Source of the DNA: DATAOG01 sp963798075
GTDB taxonomy: Bacteria > Pseudomonadota > Alphaproteobacteria > Geminicoccales > Geminicoccaceae
NCBI GenBank assembly: GCA_963798075.1
Contig: CAWCRU010000040.1
Span: 1-64,000, forward strand
DNA length: 64,000 nucleotides
Direction: 5' to 3'
A program made the translations under genes and the position numbers. The notes below the pieces were generated by a model. That model saw only the letters and a program-made list of their open reading frames with translations, searched no databases and was not told where the DNA came from. Below, one piece after another: positions 26,785 to 36,098 of this stretch (within the stretch, counting starts at the first letter, position 1; the number at the start of each line of letters is the position of its first letter).

Positions 26785-27858
26785 CTAGGGCGCCCGGTGG
26801 GGTGCCGTCTGCAGCAGCTCCTGCAGCTGTTGCTTCCAGAACTTCGCCATCCCGGTCGTGCCGTGGCCGCGCGTGTCCTCGCTGGCCGGGATCAGATAGA
26901 GGCGGCCGTCCTTCACGCGCGCGAGCTCGCGCTCCATGATGCCGGTCTCCGGCGGGTTGCGCTCGTCGTCGGCCGAATTGATGGCGAGCAGCGCCGCCTC
27001 GATGCGCTCCAGACCCGGTGACGCGTCATAGTCGCGCGATGCGTCCCACTGATAGAGGAAGTCGTTGGCATCCGCGGTGAACGGCTTCGCCAGGCGCTCA
27101 TCGACCAGCTGGTCGGCGAGCTCGCGCGTCGGCGCCAGCTTCTGGTAGGCGAGCGTGCCGCCGCTGGTCGCGATGCCAAAGAACACATTGGCCATCTTGA
27201 TCGCCTGCGGCTGGGTCGTGTAGTTGCCGCCCTGCCAGTCGGGATCGTTGCGGATCGCATCGATCAGCAGGCGCCGCAGCATCCAGTTGCGGCTGGCCAT
27301 CGCGGTCGGCTGCGCCGCCATCGGCACCAGCGCATCCATGAAGTCCGGGTAGGTGACCCCCCACATCCAGGTCTGCATGCCGCCCATCGAGTTGCCGAGC
27401 ACCAGGCGCAGATGCCGGATCCCGAGGCCCTCGCTGACCAGGGCGTGCTGCGCGCTGACCATGTCCTGATAGTTGTAGCGCGGGAACTTGGCGCGCAGGC
27501 CATCGGACGGCTTCGACGATTTGCCGGCGCCGATGGCGTCCGGCAGGATGATGAAGTATTTGCCGGCATCGAGGGGCTGGCCCTTGCCGAACAGCTCGCC
27601 CGCGAAGCCGGGCGACAGAAAGCCGGCGCCGGAACCGGCGGTGCCGTGCAGGATCAGCACGGGCTCCCCGGACGGCTCGCCGACCGTCGTGTAGTGCAGG
27701 CGCACCGCCGGCATGACATCGCCGGTATGGAACCGGAAATCATGCGCGATCCATTCGCCTTCCTGGGGCACGGGGTAGTCCGCGGCCACGGCCGAAAACG
27801 CGACCACCGCGACCAGCGTGCCGGCCGCGGCATGCAGCAGCGATTGCAAAGTCGGCAT
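26785..27858 (-). CDS. Exported alpha/beta hydrolase of the MetX (homoserine O-acetyltransferase)-like family
   Basis: 357 residues with a signal peptide (AAAGTLVAVVAFSAVAA) that true cytoplasmic MetX lacks. The fold shows LILHGTAGSGAG, the nucleophile elbow LVLGNSMGGMQTWMWG and a late acid/His pair around INSADDERNPPE and DTRGHGT. The export signal makes a hydrolase role more likely than methionine synthesis. ATG at 27858, leftward, convergent with the ABC-like gene. Confidence 0.82.
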   Translation of the reverse strand: MPTLQSLLHAAAGTLVAVVAFSAVAADYPVPQEGEWIAHDFRFHTGDVMPAVRLHYTTVGEPSGEPVLILHGTAGSGAGFLSPGFAGELFGKGQPLDAGKYFIILPDAIGAGKSSKPSDGLRAKFPRYNYQDMVSAQHALVSEGLGIRHLRLVLGNSMGGMQTWMWGVTYPDFMDALVPMAAQPTAMASRNWMLRRLLIDAIRNDPDWQGGNYTTQPQAIKMANVFFGIATSGGTLAYQKLAPTRELADQLVDERLAKPFTADANDFLYQWDASRDYDASPGLERIEAALLAINSADDERNPPETGIMERELARVKDGRLYLIPASEDTRGHGTTGMAKFWKQQLQELLQTAPHRAP

Positions 27859-28043
27859 CGGGACCTTCCCTTGGCGAGCCGCCGTCCTGCGAGCGGTTGG
27901 GAGGGCCGACTGTGCACCGCTCGCGCGCGCGAGGCAAGGCTGCGCGGCCCGCCATGCGTCCCGAGGTTGCGCGAAGAGCAACCGGGTCGAGCTGGGAAAG
28001 AACCCTTTGCCGCCTCGTCTGCCGGGGCTTCGGCGGCTCGGGC

Positions 28044-29186
28044 TCAGGCGGTCTTGATCGGGAACCGCAGGGTCAGGCGGGTGCCGGCGCTGCTCTGCCA
28101 GTCCGCCTCGGCGTCGATCTGCCGGCACAAGAGGTCGATCAGCTTCATGCCGAGCCCCGAAGGCGTCGCCTCCGGCATCCCCGGACCGTCGTCGCCGAGC
28201 GCGAGCGTGGCGCCGCCGTCCGCGTGGGTCAGCACCACCGAGAGCGTGCCGCTGCGGCCGCGAAAGGCGTATTTGAAGCTGTTGGTCAGGAACTCGTTGA
28301 CGATCAGGCCCAGCGCCTGGGCGCGCTCGGTCGCGATCTCGATCTGCGCGACCTCGGCCTCGAGCTTGACCTCGGCCGCCGCATCGGCCTGGAAGTTGAA
28401 GAGATTGCCGATCAGGCCCAAAAGATACTGGCCGACGTCGATCAGGTTGGGTCTCGCCCCGCCCCGCAGCTGCTGGCTGACCGAGGTCAAGGCCATGATC
28501 CGCTGCGCGATCTTCTGCAGGTTGTCGCGCGCCTCGACGTTGGTGACGGTGCCGAGCTGGAGGTTGATCAGGCTGATCAGCTGCTGGTTGTTGTTCTTGA
28601 CCCGATGCTGGAGCTCGCCCAGCAGCATGTCCTTCTCGGCCGCGAGCAGCGCGTTCTGGTCGACGAGGCGCGTCTGGTCGATCGCGAGCGAGAGGATGTT
28701 GGCGTAGCCCTGCAGGAACTTGATGTCGTCGTCGGCGAAGACGCGCGGCGCGCGGCTGTCGGCCTCGAGCACGCCGAAGATGTGCTGCTTGCTCTTGATG
28801 ATGACGTTGACGGCGCTCTTGACGCCATGCTCGCGCAGCAGCTCCGGGATCCGGAAGCGCTCCTCGCGGTCGAGGTCGTTGGCGATCACCGGCTGGCCGG
28901 TCTGGAGCGCGAAGCCGGCCGGCGATTCGAGATCGGCGCCGATGGTCGCGTGGCCGACCACGCCCTCGCTCCAGCCGACCCCGGCCCGCACGAGCAGACG
29001 CTTGTCCTCGGGCAGATACTCCAGCACCTTGACGTAGTGGACCTCGAGGCTCTGCGCCGCCTGCAGGGCGGCATCGCCCAGGAGCCCGTCGAGGTCCGCG
29101 CCTTCGGCCGCGCGCATGCCGAAATCGGCGAGCTCGGCGCGCTGCTGCAAGAGACCGCGCTGCTCTTTGCTCCCACCCTTGGCCAT
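28044..29186 (-). CDS. GAF-domain sensor histidine kinase (HisKA_2 family)
   Basis: 380 residues, no membrane helix. A GAF domain (about 20-175) precedes the phospho-acceptor box with His194 in ELQHRVKNNNQQL, the HisKA_2 type common in Alphaproteobacteria. The ATPase domain has the N-box LIVNEFLTNSFKYAF and G-boxes GDDGPGMP and GLGMKLID. It would sense a cytoplasmic small molecule or redox state. No response regulator is nearby, so it is an orphan kinase. Confidence 0.88.
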   Translation of the reverse strand: MAKGGSKEQRGLLQQRAELADFGMRAAEGADLDGLLGDAALQAAQSLEVHYVKVLEYLPEDKRLLVRAGVGWSEGVVGHATIGADLESPAGFALQTGQPVIANDLDREERFRIPELLREHGVKSAVNVIIKSKQHIFGVLEADSRAPRVFADDDIKFLQGYANILSLAIDQTRLVDQNALLAAEKDMLLGELQHRVKNNNQQLISLINLQLGTVTNVEARDNLQKIAQRIMALTSVSQQLRGGARPNLIDVGQYLLGLIGNLFNFQADAAAEVKLEAEVAQIEIATERAQALGLIVNEFLTNSFKYAFRGRSGTLSVVLTHADGGATLALGDDGPGMPEATPSGLGMKLIDLLCRQIDAEADWQSSAGTRLTLRFPIKTA

Positions 29187-29603
29187 CGCCCCCGCCCGTT
29201 GCCGCCCCGCTTCGCCCTCCGCAGGAACCGGCCCCCAGCTAGCACCGGCAGGCCCCGATGACCAGCGCGCGATTGCCGGCCGGCGACAGAGACGGAGCTC
29301 GTGCCAGCCGCCTTTTGAACCGGCATGTGGCGGCGGGACAGCACAGACCGGGGCCGCGCAAGAGCCTGGGTCAGGTCGGCGCCCGCGGGGCGCCGGGTTG
29401 AGAGCGCCCGTGCCGCACGCGCGCCGGTCGCTCGCCGCCGCTTCCATGGCTTGGCTATATTTTCAAAGCCCTGAGCCGGATCACAGGCCGTTCTGCCAGC
29501 AAGCGGTCAATTCTATCCCGTAAGAGCATAGAGGATCCCGGGGCGCTGCCCCACGATCTTTAGTCGGCTGCCGTGCCTCAACTCGAACATGGAGTTGATA
29601 ACG

Positions 29604-31216
29604 ATGTGGCCATTTCCCGTCGGAAGCAAGACGTTTCGGCTCTTATTTCTACAGGCGCTACTGGTGGTCGGCAACGCGGAGGCGGACGCTCAGGAGAGCG
29701 ACGTGAGCCGGACCCCGAACAGCATCGGCGCCGGGATCCAGAAGTCGCTCGAGGAGCAGATCGGCAACGGTCGCGGCGACATCGTCACCCCAGACTCGTC
29801 GCTCTTCATCATCGCGCGCGATCCGTTTCGCGCGATCGCCCGTGGCCGCCAGCTCTTTCAGCGCAAGTTCAGCCTGTCCGAGGGCCTCGGACCGCGGACC
29901 GACGATGGCACGGGCAACATCGGCGATGGTGATGATGCGACCCTGTTCGACGCCAGCCGAGTCGCCGGGCTGGCCGACAGCTGCGCTGGCTGCCACGCCC
30001 GCCCGCGCGGCTCGGCCGGCAGCGGCGGTGACGTCTTCACCCGGCCGGACAGCCGCGATGCCCCGCACCTCTTCGGCCTCGGGCTGCAGGAGATGCTGGC
30101 CGACGAGATCACCGAAGAGCTGCGCGCGATCCGCGATGCGGCTCTCGACCGGGCGGGGCGGGCCGGCGCCGCGGTCCGCGTCCGGCTGCGCAGCAAGAAG
30201 ATCGACTACGGCTGGCTCACCGCCAATCCGGATGGCTCGCTCGAAACATCCGAGATCCAGGGCATCGATTCCGATCTCCGCGTCAAGCCGTTCTTCGCCG
30301 AGGGCTCGGCGTTCGCGATCCGTCAGTTCATCGTCGGCGCGCTCAACGCCGAGATGGGCCTGGAAGCCCCCGATCCCGATCTTCTGGCGGCCAGCCGCGG
30401 CGAGCGGGTGACCACACCTTCGGGCATGATCCTCGACGGCGCCGAGGACCATCTCGTGCCGCCGCCGGTCGCCAGTCCCAGCGAGGACAGCGACCACGAC
30501 GGCGTCCGCGACGAGATCGATCCGGCGCTCGTCGATTACCTGGAATTCTATCTCCTCAACTACTTCCGGCCGGGGCGCTACGAGCCCGAGCCGACGGCAC
30601 AAGGCCGCCACGTCTTCGAGGCGATCGGCTGCCCGGCGTGCCACATGCCGAACCTCCCGATCGCCAAGGATCGCCGGGTCGCCGACGTCGCGACCGTCTA
30701 CGACCCCGACGCGGCATCTTCAATGGCCTGTTCGCCACGGCGCACCCGCTGGTCAGCAAGGTCCCGGACGATCCCGCCCTGCCGCCGCTGCAGCGCCCGA
30801 CCGAGCACCGCTTCCTGGTGCGCGACATCTTCACCGACTTCAAGCGCCACGACCTCGGCCCGAACTTCGCGGAGCGGAACTTCGACGGCACGCTGCAGCA
30901 CGAGTTCATGACCGAGCCGCTCTGGGGCGTGGCCTCGACGGCGCCCTACGGCCACGATGGTCGCAGCGTCAACCTGCGCGAGGTGATCCTCAGGCACGGC
31001 GGCGAAGCCCAGGCGGCCCGCGATGCTTTCGCGGCCCTGCCGGCATCCGCGCAACTTCAGCTGCTGGATTTCCTGGGATCGCTCGTGCTGTTTCCGCCGC
31101 CGGATACCGCCTCCAACCTCGACCCGGGCAATCCCGCCGACCCGGACTTCCCGCAGTCCGGCCATGGCAGCATCTCGCTCACGCCCTTGTTCAACGACAA
31201 CAGCGATCGGGAATAG
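29604..31216 (+). CDS. Di-haem oxidoreductase family protein (DUF1111/cytochrome c peroxidase-like), one frameshift
   Basis: About 537 residues once re-joined near 30700-30716. Signal peptide ends AEADA near residue 29. The two haem-binding motifs are CAGCH near residue 127 and CPACH near 343; APYGHDGRSVNLREVILRHGGEA in the C-terminal part is typical of the family. GGAG ten nt before 29604 favours that ATG over the one at 29589. The interval is one base short of a multiple of three, the only net deletion among the single-shift genes here. Periplasmic electron transfer is likely; the substrate is unknown. Confidence 0.78.
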
Positions 31217-31249
31217 CTAACCCTTCGGGCGCCTCCAGGGCAGCGGCGC

Positions 31250-31583
31250 AACCCGAGCGCCGCTGCCCCTCGACCCCGAGAAGGGCATCGCCCTCTCCGG
31301 CATCGGCATGAGCCACCTCATGCTCGAGCGCTTCGAGGAAGCGCTGCGCCGGGGCGAGAGCGCCCTCCAGGAGATGCCGAACTACGGCTCCTCGCACCGG
31401 GTCGTGATCTGCGCGCTCATCGGCCAGGGCCGCCTCGACGAGGCGCGCACCGCAGCCAGCCGCCTTCTCGAGGCTTTTCCGACCTACACGCTGAGCTTGC
31501 AGCGGGAGATCAACCCCTGGCGCGACGCGGCGTTTGCCGAACGCTACGTCGAGGCGCTCCGAATCGCGGGAATTCCGGAGTGA
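31250..31583 (+). pseudogene. C-terminal remnant of an adenylate cyclase/TPR-type protein
   Basis: Open frame with no proper start reads DPEKGIALSGIGMSHLMLERFEEALRR, then REINPWRDAAFAERYVEALRIAGIPE. The last segment matches the usual tail of bacterial class III cyclase proteins with TPR repeats, which end in a DPAFAERYLEGLRKAGLPE-like sequence. The catalytic and most TPR parts are missing. It lies directly before the tRNA fragment, so the truncation probably marks an old insertion or deletion edge. Confidence 0.5.
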
Positions 31584-31688
31584 GCCAGATTGCGGCGAGT
31601 GTTCGGGCGACAATCGCTGCTCTCCAACTGGTGCGTAACCCGTTACTGCTGATTCGGCGATGTGGCCGAGCGAGGCTTAGGTGATTAG

Positions 31689-31735
31689 GCTCATAACCTG
31701 AAGGTCGCAGGTTCAAATCCCGCCCCCGCAACGAA
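31689..31735 (+). pseudogene. Initiator-tRNA (fMet, CAT) 3'-half fragment, candidate attachment site
   Basis: The anticodon arm TTAGG CTCATAA CCTGA, then AGGTCGCAGG, TTCAAAT and CCCGCCCCCGCAAC match the 3' half of bacterial initiator tRNA. The 5' acceptor strand that should pair with CCCCGCA is not present upstream, one T-stem pair is mismatched (A-C) and the end reads ACGA instead of ACCA. So this is not a working tRNA. 3' tRNA fragments are classic att sites of integrated islands, and low-GC DNA begins just downstream. Confidence 0.6.
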
Positions 31736-31739
31736 ATAA

Positions 31740-31768
31740 ACGCCGCTAATCCAGTGGGTTAGCGGCGT
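31740..31768. other. 13-bp near-perfect hairpin downstream of the tRNA fragment
   Basis: ACGCCGCTAATCC and GGGTTAGCGGCGT pair over 13 positions (one G-T) around a three-base loop AGT. There is no T-tract (it is followed by AGCCATG), so it may be a recombination or processing structure rather than a simple terminator. The rest of 31584-32007 contains no supported gene; its open frames include the antisense-tRNA artefact GAGFEPATFRL. Confidence 0.6.
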
Positions 31769-32007
31769 AGCCATGTCCGAGGGCTCGGACGCGGTTTGCA
31801 TCAGCTTTGCATCAGCGCGCCCCGCCCTGGCGACGCGCGCCCTACTCTTCCGCTGCCGCGCCACCCGCATGGGGTCGGGCCGCGTCCGACGATGCGTCAC
31901 ACTTAGCCGCGCAGGCCTGGCATTCCCACCAGTTGCGCTCTATTGCATAGTACTAACGCCACCCTATCCGGGCACGATCCCCGCCGGCTACTGGATGCAC
32001 CGTCGCG

Positions 32008-34284
32008 ATGAACACCGTAAATTATCAGCTTGTCGAGGTTGGACTGGAGCGCGCCGACGACACAAGCTTCGAGCGTTCGCACAAGCGTTCTTCGCCGGAC
32101 TGACAGGGCAATCGTTCGTACCCCTCGGAGGGGTTCGGGATGGTGGCGCAGATGCACTGAGCGAGCGCGGGCTCTTCCAAGCGGGCCCGCCCGACCATTT
32201 TTGGCAAGCGTGGATACAAGCGACTTACGAAGCCAAGATCCGGAACACGACGCGGCGTCTACGCGAATTCGGCCGTGTTCCCAAGCAGTTGACTTACTGC
32301 ACCTCAAGAATAATCCCGACCATTGATGTTCTCGAGGATGTCTTGGTGCAGAACTCGATCTCCGCTTGCGGATCCGGGACCAGAAGTACATCGTTTCACA
32401 CATCAATGCGTTGCCGGCGACGGTCGAAGCGTTCAATTCCTATTTGGCTCCGCAGCTAGTATTCCTGCAGACCATCGGTGGAACCTCAACCATCCAACAT
32501 GCGCCTCCTTTCTCCGCCAGAGCTCTTTGCGTATTTCTCGGACAAGAGGTCGAGCGACGGCGTGGAAACACGGATCTGCTAGAGGCGCTCACCGATAGTT
32601 TGATACTTTGGGCACTCGAAAACGCCGACCCCGAGTTCTGGGCGTCCTAATGGGACGAGTTGAAATCCGAGCAAAGATCGAAGCGGCACTGCCAGCGGCC
32701 CGGCAGTTCATTCGTGGCTCTTTGGATAACAGATTGAGGACGCTTGCATCGAAATCCAATTCGAGCGGCAGAGAGATCCGTTGGTATCGGAAGCAGGATA
32801 ACTTTTGTCTGGCGCACGATACGAGAACGCTCGTTGAGGGAGAAAACATTGCGGACGAGGCGTTGAAAGCTGGTGTGTCGGAAATCTTCAGAGCGCGGGC
32901 GCTTGAGGAACTAGGAACTGAGGCCACGGACACAATAGTTCGAGCAGTGGTTGATGTATGCCATCGTACATTGGAGGTGACGTTTGAAAAACAAGGTTTG
33001 GAAGTGGCCTATTTCGTTGCGGGCGAGGACTCGCAGGCTCAAATTAGATCGGGCACCATTGCCGAGCATGCGGAGCAGGCGACCAATGAACTCGCTCTGC
33101 AAGACAGAGAGCTGAGTGCCGCAGCGAAGAGGACGGCTCTTAGCGTACTGAGGCGAACATTCTACGATAGCACACCGGAAGAACGGGTCTATCTGGAGAA
33201 GTTGAAGATCGGACGTATACGCTGCTATTCGTGCTCCGAAATGAACCACGGATTGTGGAGTACTTTCGCAGTATGTCGACAAATCTATTCTTATATATTG
33301 GTTCAGACTTGATTATCCGCGCTCTGTCAGAACTATACCTTAAACCAGACGATCAGATGACGCGCAATTTGTTTAAGATTATGAAGGCGGCGGGATCAGA
33401 ATTGATACTGACCGAAAAAGCACTCGAAGAAGTGTATACCCACTTGGCGGGGGTTGACTACGAATTTGTCAATCACTATCAACGGGTGGAGGCTACTCTG
33501 GGGCGGGAGTTGGTGCGCCACATCGATCGGATCCTCATTCGCGCATACCTGTACGCCAGATTGGACAAAGAGGCCGGTGGTAAGCGTCCGAGCGGTTGGG
33601 CGGGATTTGTTGGTCAATTCTGCACCTACCCGGCGCTTCATCGGGATGAAGGGCGAGAGTTTATGAGGAGGACGTTGTGCGAGGAATTTGGGTTTTCATA
33701 CGAAACTGGCGAAGAGATGGTCAGAGATATTGACCAGGGTGAGCTTGATGCATTGCAGCGGGACCTCATGGGGATCCGGGCCGTCGCGGGCCGCGTCAAG
33801 GAGAAGGAGGAGATCTTATCTTTTAACGACGCGCTTCATGTATTAAGGATCTACGCTAAGCGGAGATCGCTGCGGGAAACAAGTAAAGCAAATCCTTATG
33901 GTTTCAGGACGTGGTGGTTAACTCAGGAGACGCATGTGCTCGGTGCGACGCGCAATTTGGTGCGGACTCGACGGAGCGAGATATATAATGCGGCCAGAAT
34001 TTTTGATCAACTTCATGAGCCTGTCGCCGTCGGCGGAGGAGGTCAGGAAGAGCTTTGCGACTATCTTTCCAACACTGCTGGGAATGAAACTGTCGAACAG
34101 GATGCGCGATGAGCTCTTTAAGGAGGTGATAGCGCGAGTGAAGGAGGCCTTCGAAATTAGCGAAGGACGGGCGCGGGCGTTGGCAAGCGAGTTAGCGGAT
34201 CGGCTGAAAGGAGATCTGTACAAGGAGTATCCATTCGAGCTCGGGCCATTTGGAAGCTGGCTCGATCGGGGAAGCGAAGTCTAG
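32008..34284 (+). pseudogene. Large nuclease-like protein in five frame-shifted pieces (candidate defence gene)
   Basis: Shifts near 32074, 32340, 32633, 33215 and 33980 split one reading frame that re-joins to about 758 residues without internal stops. It starts MNTVNYQLVEVGLERADD. Residues 38-50 (VPLGGVRDGGADA) resemble the acidic core of Mrr-like PD-(D/E)XK nucleases, followed by FWQAWIQATYEAKIR; the catalytic Lys is not certain. The middle (REIRWYRKQDNF) looks winged-helix-like. LFLYIGSDLIIRALSE, LTEKALEEVYTHL and SFNDALHVLRIY recall a PIN-like nuclease with spaced acidic residues. The DNA is clearly lower in GC than its neighbours (26 of 60 in 33361-33420). I recognise a conserved hypothetical family, not a named one. 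Confidence 0.55.
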
Positions 34285-34289
34285 GGAGC

Positions 34290-34480
34290 TGAAAGGCCCT
34301 GGGGCCCGGGGTCAGGTTTGGCCCGGGGTCAGGTCTTGGTGCCGGGGTCAGGTCTTTGCCCGGGGTCAGGGGCCCGGGGTCAGGTCTAGGGGCCCGGGGT
34401 CAGGGGCCCGGGGTCAGAGGGGCCCGGGGTCAGAGGGGCCCGGGGTCAGGGGCCCGGGGTCAGGTCTTGCAGTCAAGCAT
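34290..34480. repeat. Array of GGCCCGGGGTCAGG units (RAYT-associated)
   Basis: About a dozen copies of a 14-16 bp unit GGCCCGGGGTCAGG, with variants TTTGCCCGGGGTCAGG and GGTGCCGGGGTCAGG, begin just after the nuclease-like gene. Scattered single units continue to about 34580. The core GGGGTCAGG is shared with the longer 26-bp repeats downstream. Confidence 0.85.
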
Positions 34481-34915
34481 TGCCGCGTTGCCCGGGGTCC
34501 GTTGCCGGGGTCACGTTTGCCCGGGGTCAGTTGCCGGGGTCAGGTCTCACGTTGCCGGGGCCCGGGGTCAGGTCTTGCAGTCAAGCATTCGGCCCCCGGG
34601 CGGCGAACGGCCCGGGCCGACGGTACTTCATGAACGCCATAGTGTCGCGCAATCGCGCGGAGCGTGTGGCCACCGGCGTGCGCGGCGGACATCGCCTCGG
34701 CGCGATCGCGGCTTTCGGCTTCGTAGCGGGCGAGCGGTTTCGGTGCCGGCAATCGCTGGTCGCGGGGGCGTCAAAGAGCGTCTCTGCCGGGGTCAGGTCT
34801 CATTGCCGGGGTCAGGTCTTGCAGTCAAGCATTCCATTGCCGGGGTCAGGTCTTGCAGTCAAGCATTCCGGCAGCCGGGGTCGGCGGCCGGGGTCAGGTC
34901 TTGCAGTCAAGCATT
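34456..34915. repeat. Five 26-bp REP-like repeats, substrate-type sites of the RAYT
   Basis: Identical copies at 34456-34481, 34564-34589, 34808-34833, 34842-34867 and 34890-34915 begin GGGGTCAGGTCTTG and end CAAGCATT. An inverted partial copy (AATGCAAGACCTGACCCC) lies at 35776-35793, just upstream of the RAYT start. Such repeats in inverted orientation around a REP-associated tyrosine transposase are typical. The fifth copy includes the stop codon of the RAYT gene. The 34285-34906 interval holds these repeats and a truncated RAYT copy only. Confidence 0.85.
34600..34795 (-). pseudogene. Duplicated 3' end of the RAYT gene
   Basis: About 180 bp nearly identical to 34925-35105, encoding PAPKPLARYEAESRDRAEAM, AHAGGHTLRAIARHYGVHE and a diverged end. 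Only the C-terminal helix-turn-helix-like region of the transposase is present. It is bracketed by 26-bp repeats, so it was probably copied together with one of them. Confidence 0.8.
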
Positions 34916-35747
34916 CCGGCCCTCCTGGCGGCGAACGGCCCGGCTGACGGTACTTTCATGAACGCCATAGTGTCGCGCAATCGCGCGGAGCGTATGGCCA
35001 CCGGCGTGCGCGGCGGACATCGCCTCGGCGCGATCGCGGCTTTCGGCTTCGTAGCGGGTGAGCGGTTTCGGTGCCGGCAATCGCTGGTCTCGGGGGACGT
35101 CGAAGAGCGTGTCAGCGGCCTCGATCCGGGCCTTCATCTGCGCGACGAACTCTTCGGTGCCGAGGTAGACCTGGGCCTTCAAATGGTCCCAGACCGGCTC
35201 CCCGCCGTCGGTGACGAAGGCGACGTAGGCCTGCTGGGCCGCGCTCCGGCCGCGAGCGAACTGGCTCAGCAACCAGTCGATGCAAAGATGCTCGGGGGCG
35301 CCCAGCGAGCCCAGCGGTCGCGCGATAGCTGCTCCATCGCCAGTCCGCCGCCCGGACCACCATGCCGGCACGGACCGGATTCAGCGCGACGTAGCGACAG
35401 AGCTCCAGCAGATGCGCGTCGCGCTCCACCAGCACGGCATGGTAGCGGCCCTGGAACACGTGACCGGAGCGGCCGTGGCGCCGGTCGAAGGCCTGGGTGT
35501 ACATGCCATTCAGGTCGCGCATGCCGCTCGAGAGGTTGGCTGCCGGCGTCTCGAGCACGAGGTGATAGTGGTTGCTCATCAGGCAATACGCGTGACAGAG
35601 CCAGCCCTGCCGCTCGACCGTGCGCCACAGGAGGTCGAGAAAGCGGTGACGATCGGCGGTGTCCTCATAGATCGGCGCCTGCGCGTTGCCGCGCGCGGTC
35701 ACGTGGTAGAGGGCACCCTCGAACTCGAGGCGGAGAGGTCGAGCCAT
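34907..35747 (-). CDS. REP-associated tyrosine transposase (RAYT, IS200-like Y1), one frameshift
   Basis: 841 nt, one more than a multiple of three; removing one base in the GGG near 35302 re-joins about 279 residues. The Y1_Tnp domain begins MARPLRLEFEGALYHVTARGN, contains the metal-binding HUH motif in CLMSNHYHLVLETP, and FQGRYHAVLVERDAHLLELCRYVALNPVRAG with the candidate Tyr. The C-terminus (HTLRAIARHYGVHESTVSRAVRRQ) is a helix-turn-helix that probably reads the repeat. RAYTs mobilise or maintain REP sequences rather than moving as ordinary insertion sequences. Confidence 0.88.
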
Positions 35748-35970
35748 GGCCGCTTCGTATCGCCGTCGATGCATGAATGCAAGACCTGACCCCAACCTGG
35801 GAACCGGTAATTTGCAACGCGTCTCTGGTTCCGCCGGAGCTGCCGGAGGTGTAGGAGGCGAGCGACCAACTGGCGCTGTTCTGACGCCGTCGCGGTCAAT
35901 ACCAGCCCTCAAGCCGGCCCGAGGGAAAAGGTGTCGGGAACCTTTCCACAACTCCCGGTTGCTTTCCCCC

Positions 35971-36046
35971 GATCCCGACGCCGGTCAAGGTCGCGCGCAA
36001 GCGCGCCGGCTGCGCCGGTCGAAGATCCTTGACCGGCCTCGGGATC
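35971..36046. repeat. 20-bp inverted repeat
   Basis: GATCCCGACGCCGGTCAAGG at 35971-35990 pairs with CCTTGACCGGCCTCGGGATC at 36027-36046 with one mismatch, enclosing 36 nt that are themselves rich in GCGC and CCGG. It could fold as a cruciform or a long RNA hairpin. Not obviously related to the RAYT repeat. Confidence 0.8.
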
Positions 36047-36064
36047 GGTGCGGATGCTGGGCAT

Positions 36065-36098
36065 GGCCTGCGTAAGGCAGATCCTGCCTTCGCAGGCC
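36065..36098. repeat. Compact hairpin
   Basis: GGCCTGCGTAAGGCA and TGCCTTCGCAGGCC are complementary except for one unpaired base, around a five-base loop. It lies 19 bp after the larger inverted repeat, so the two may form one structural unit. Confidence 0.75.

Noticed and set aside
31655..31735. Intact tRNA gene
   Set aside because: No 5' strand pairs with the 3' acceptor CCCCGCA, the D-to-anticodon spacing is too long and the end is ACGA, so only a fragment is supported.
31510..31900. Minus-strand frames ending GAGFEPATFRL and containing RDLNLRPSGYEP
   Set aside because: These are the well-known artefact translations of the antisense of an initiator-tRNA 3' half.
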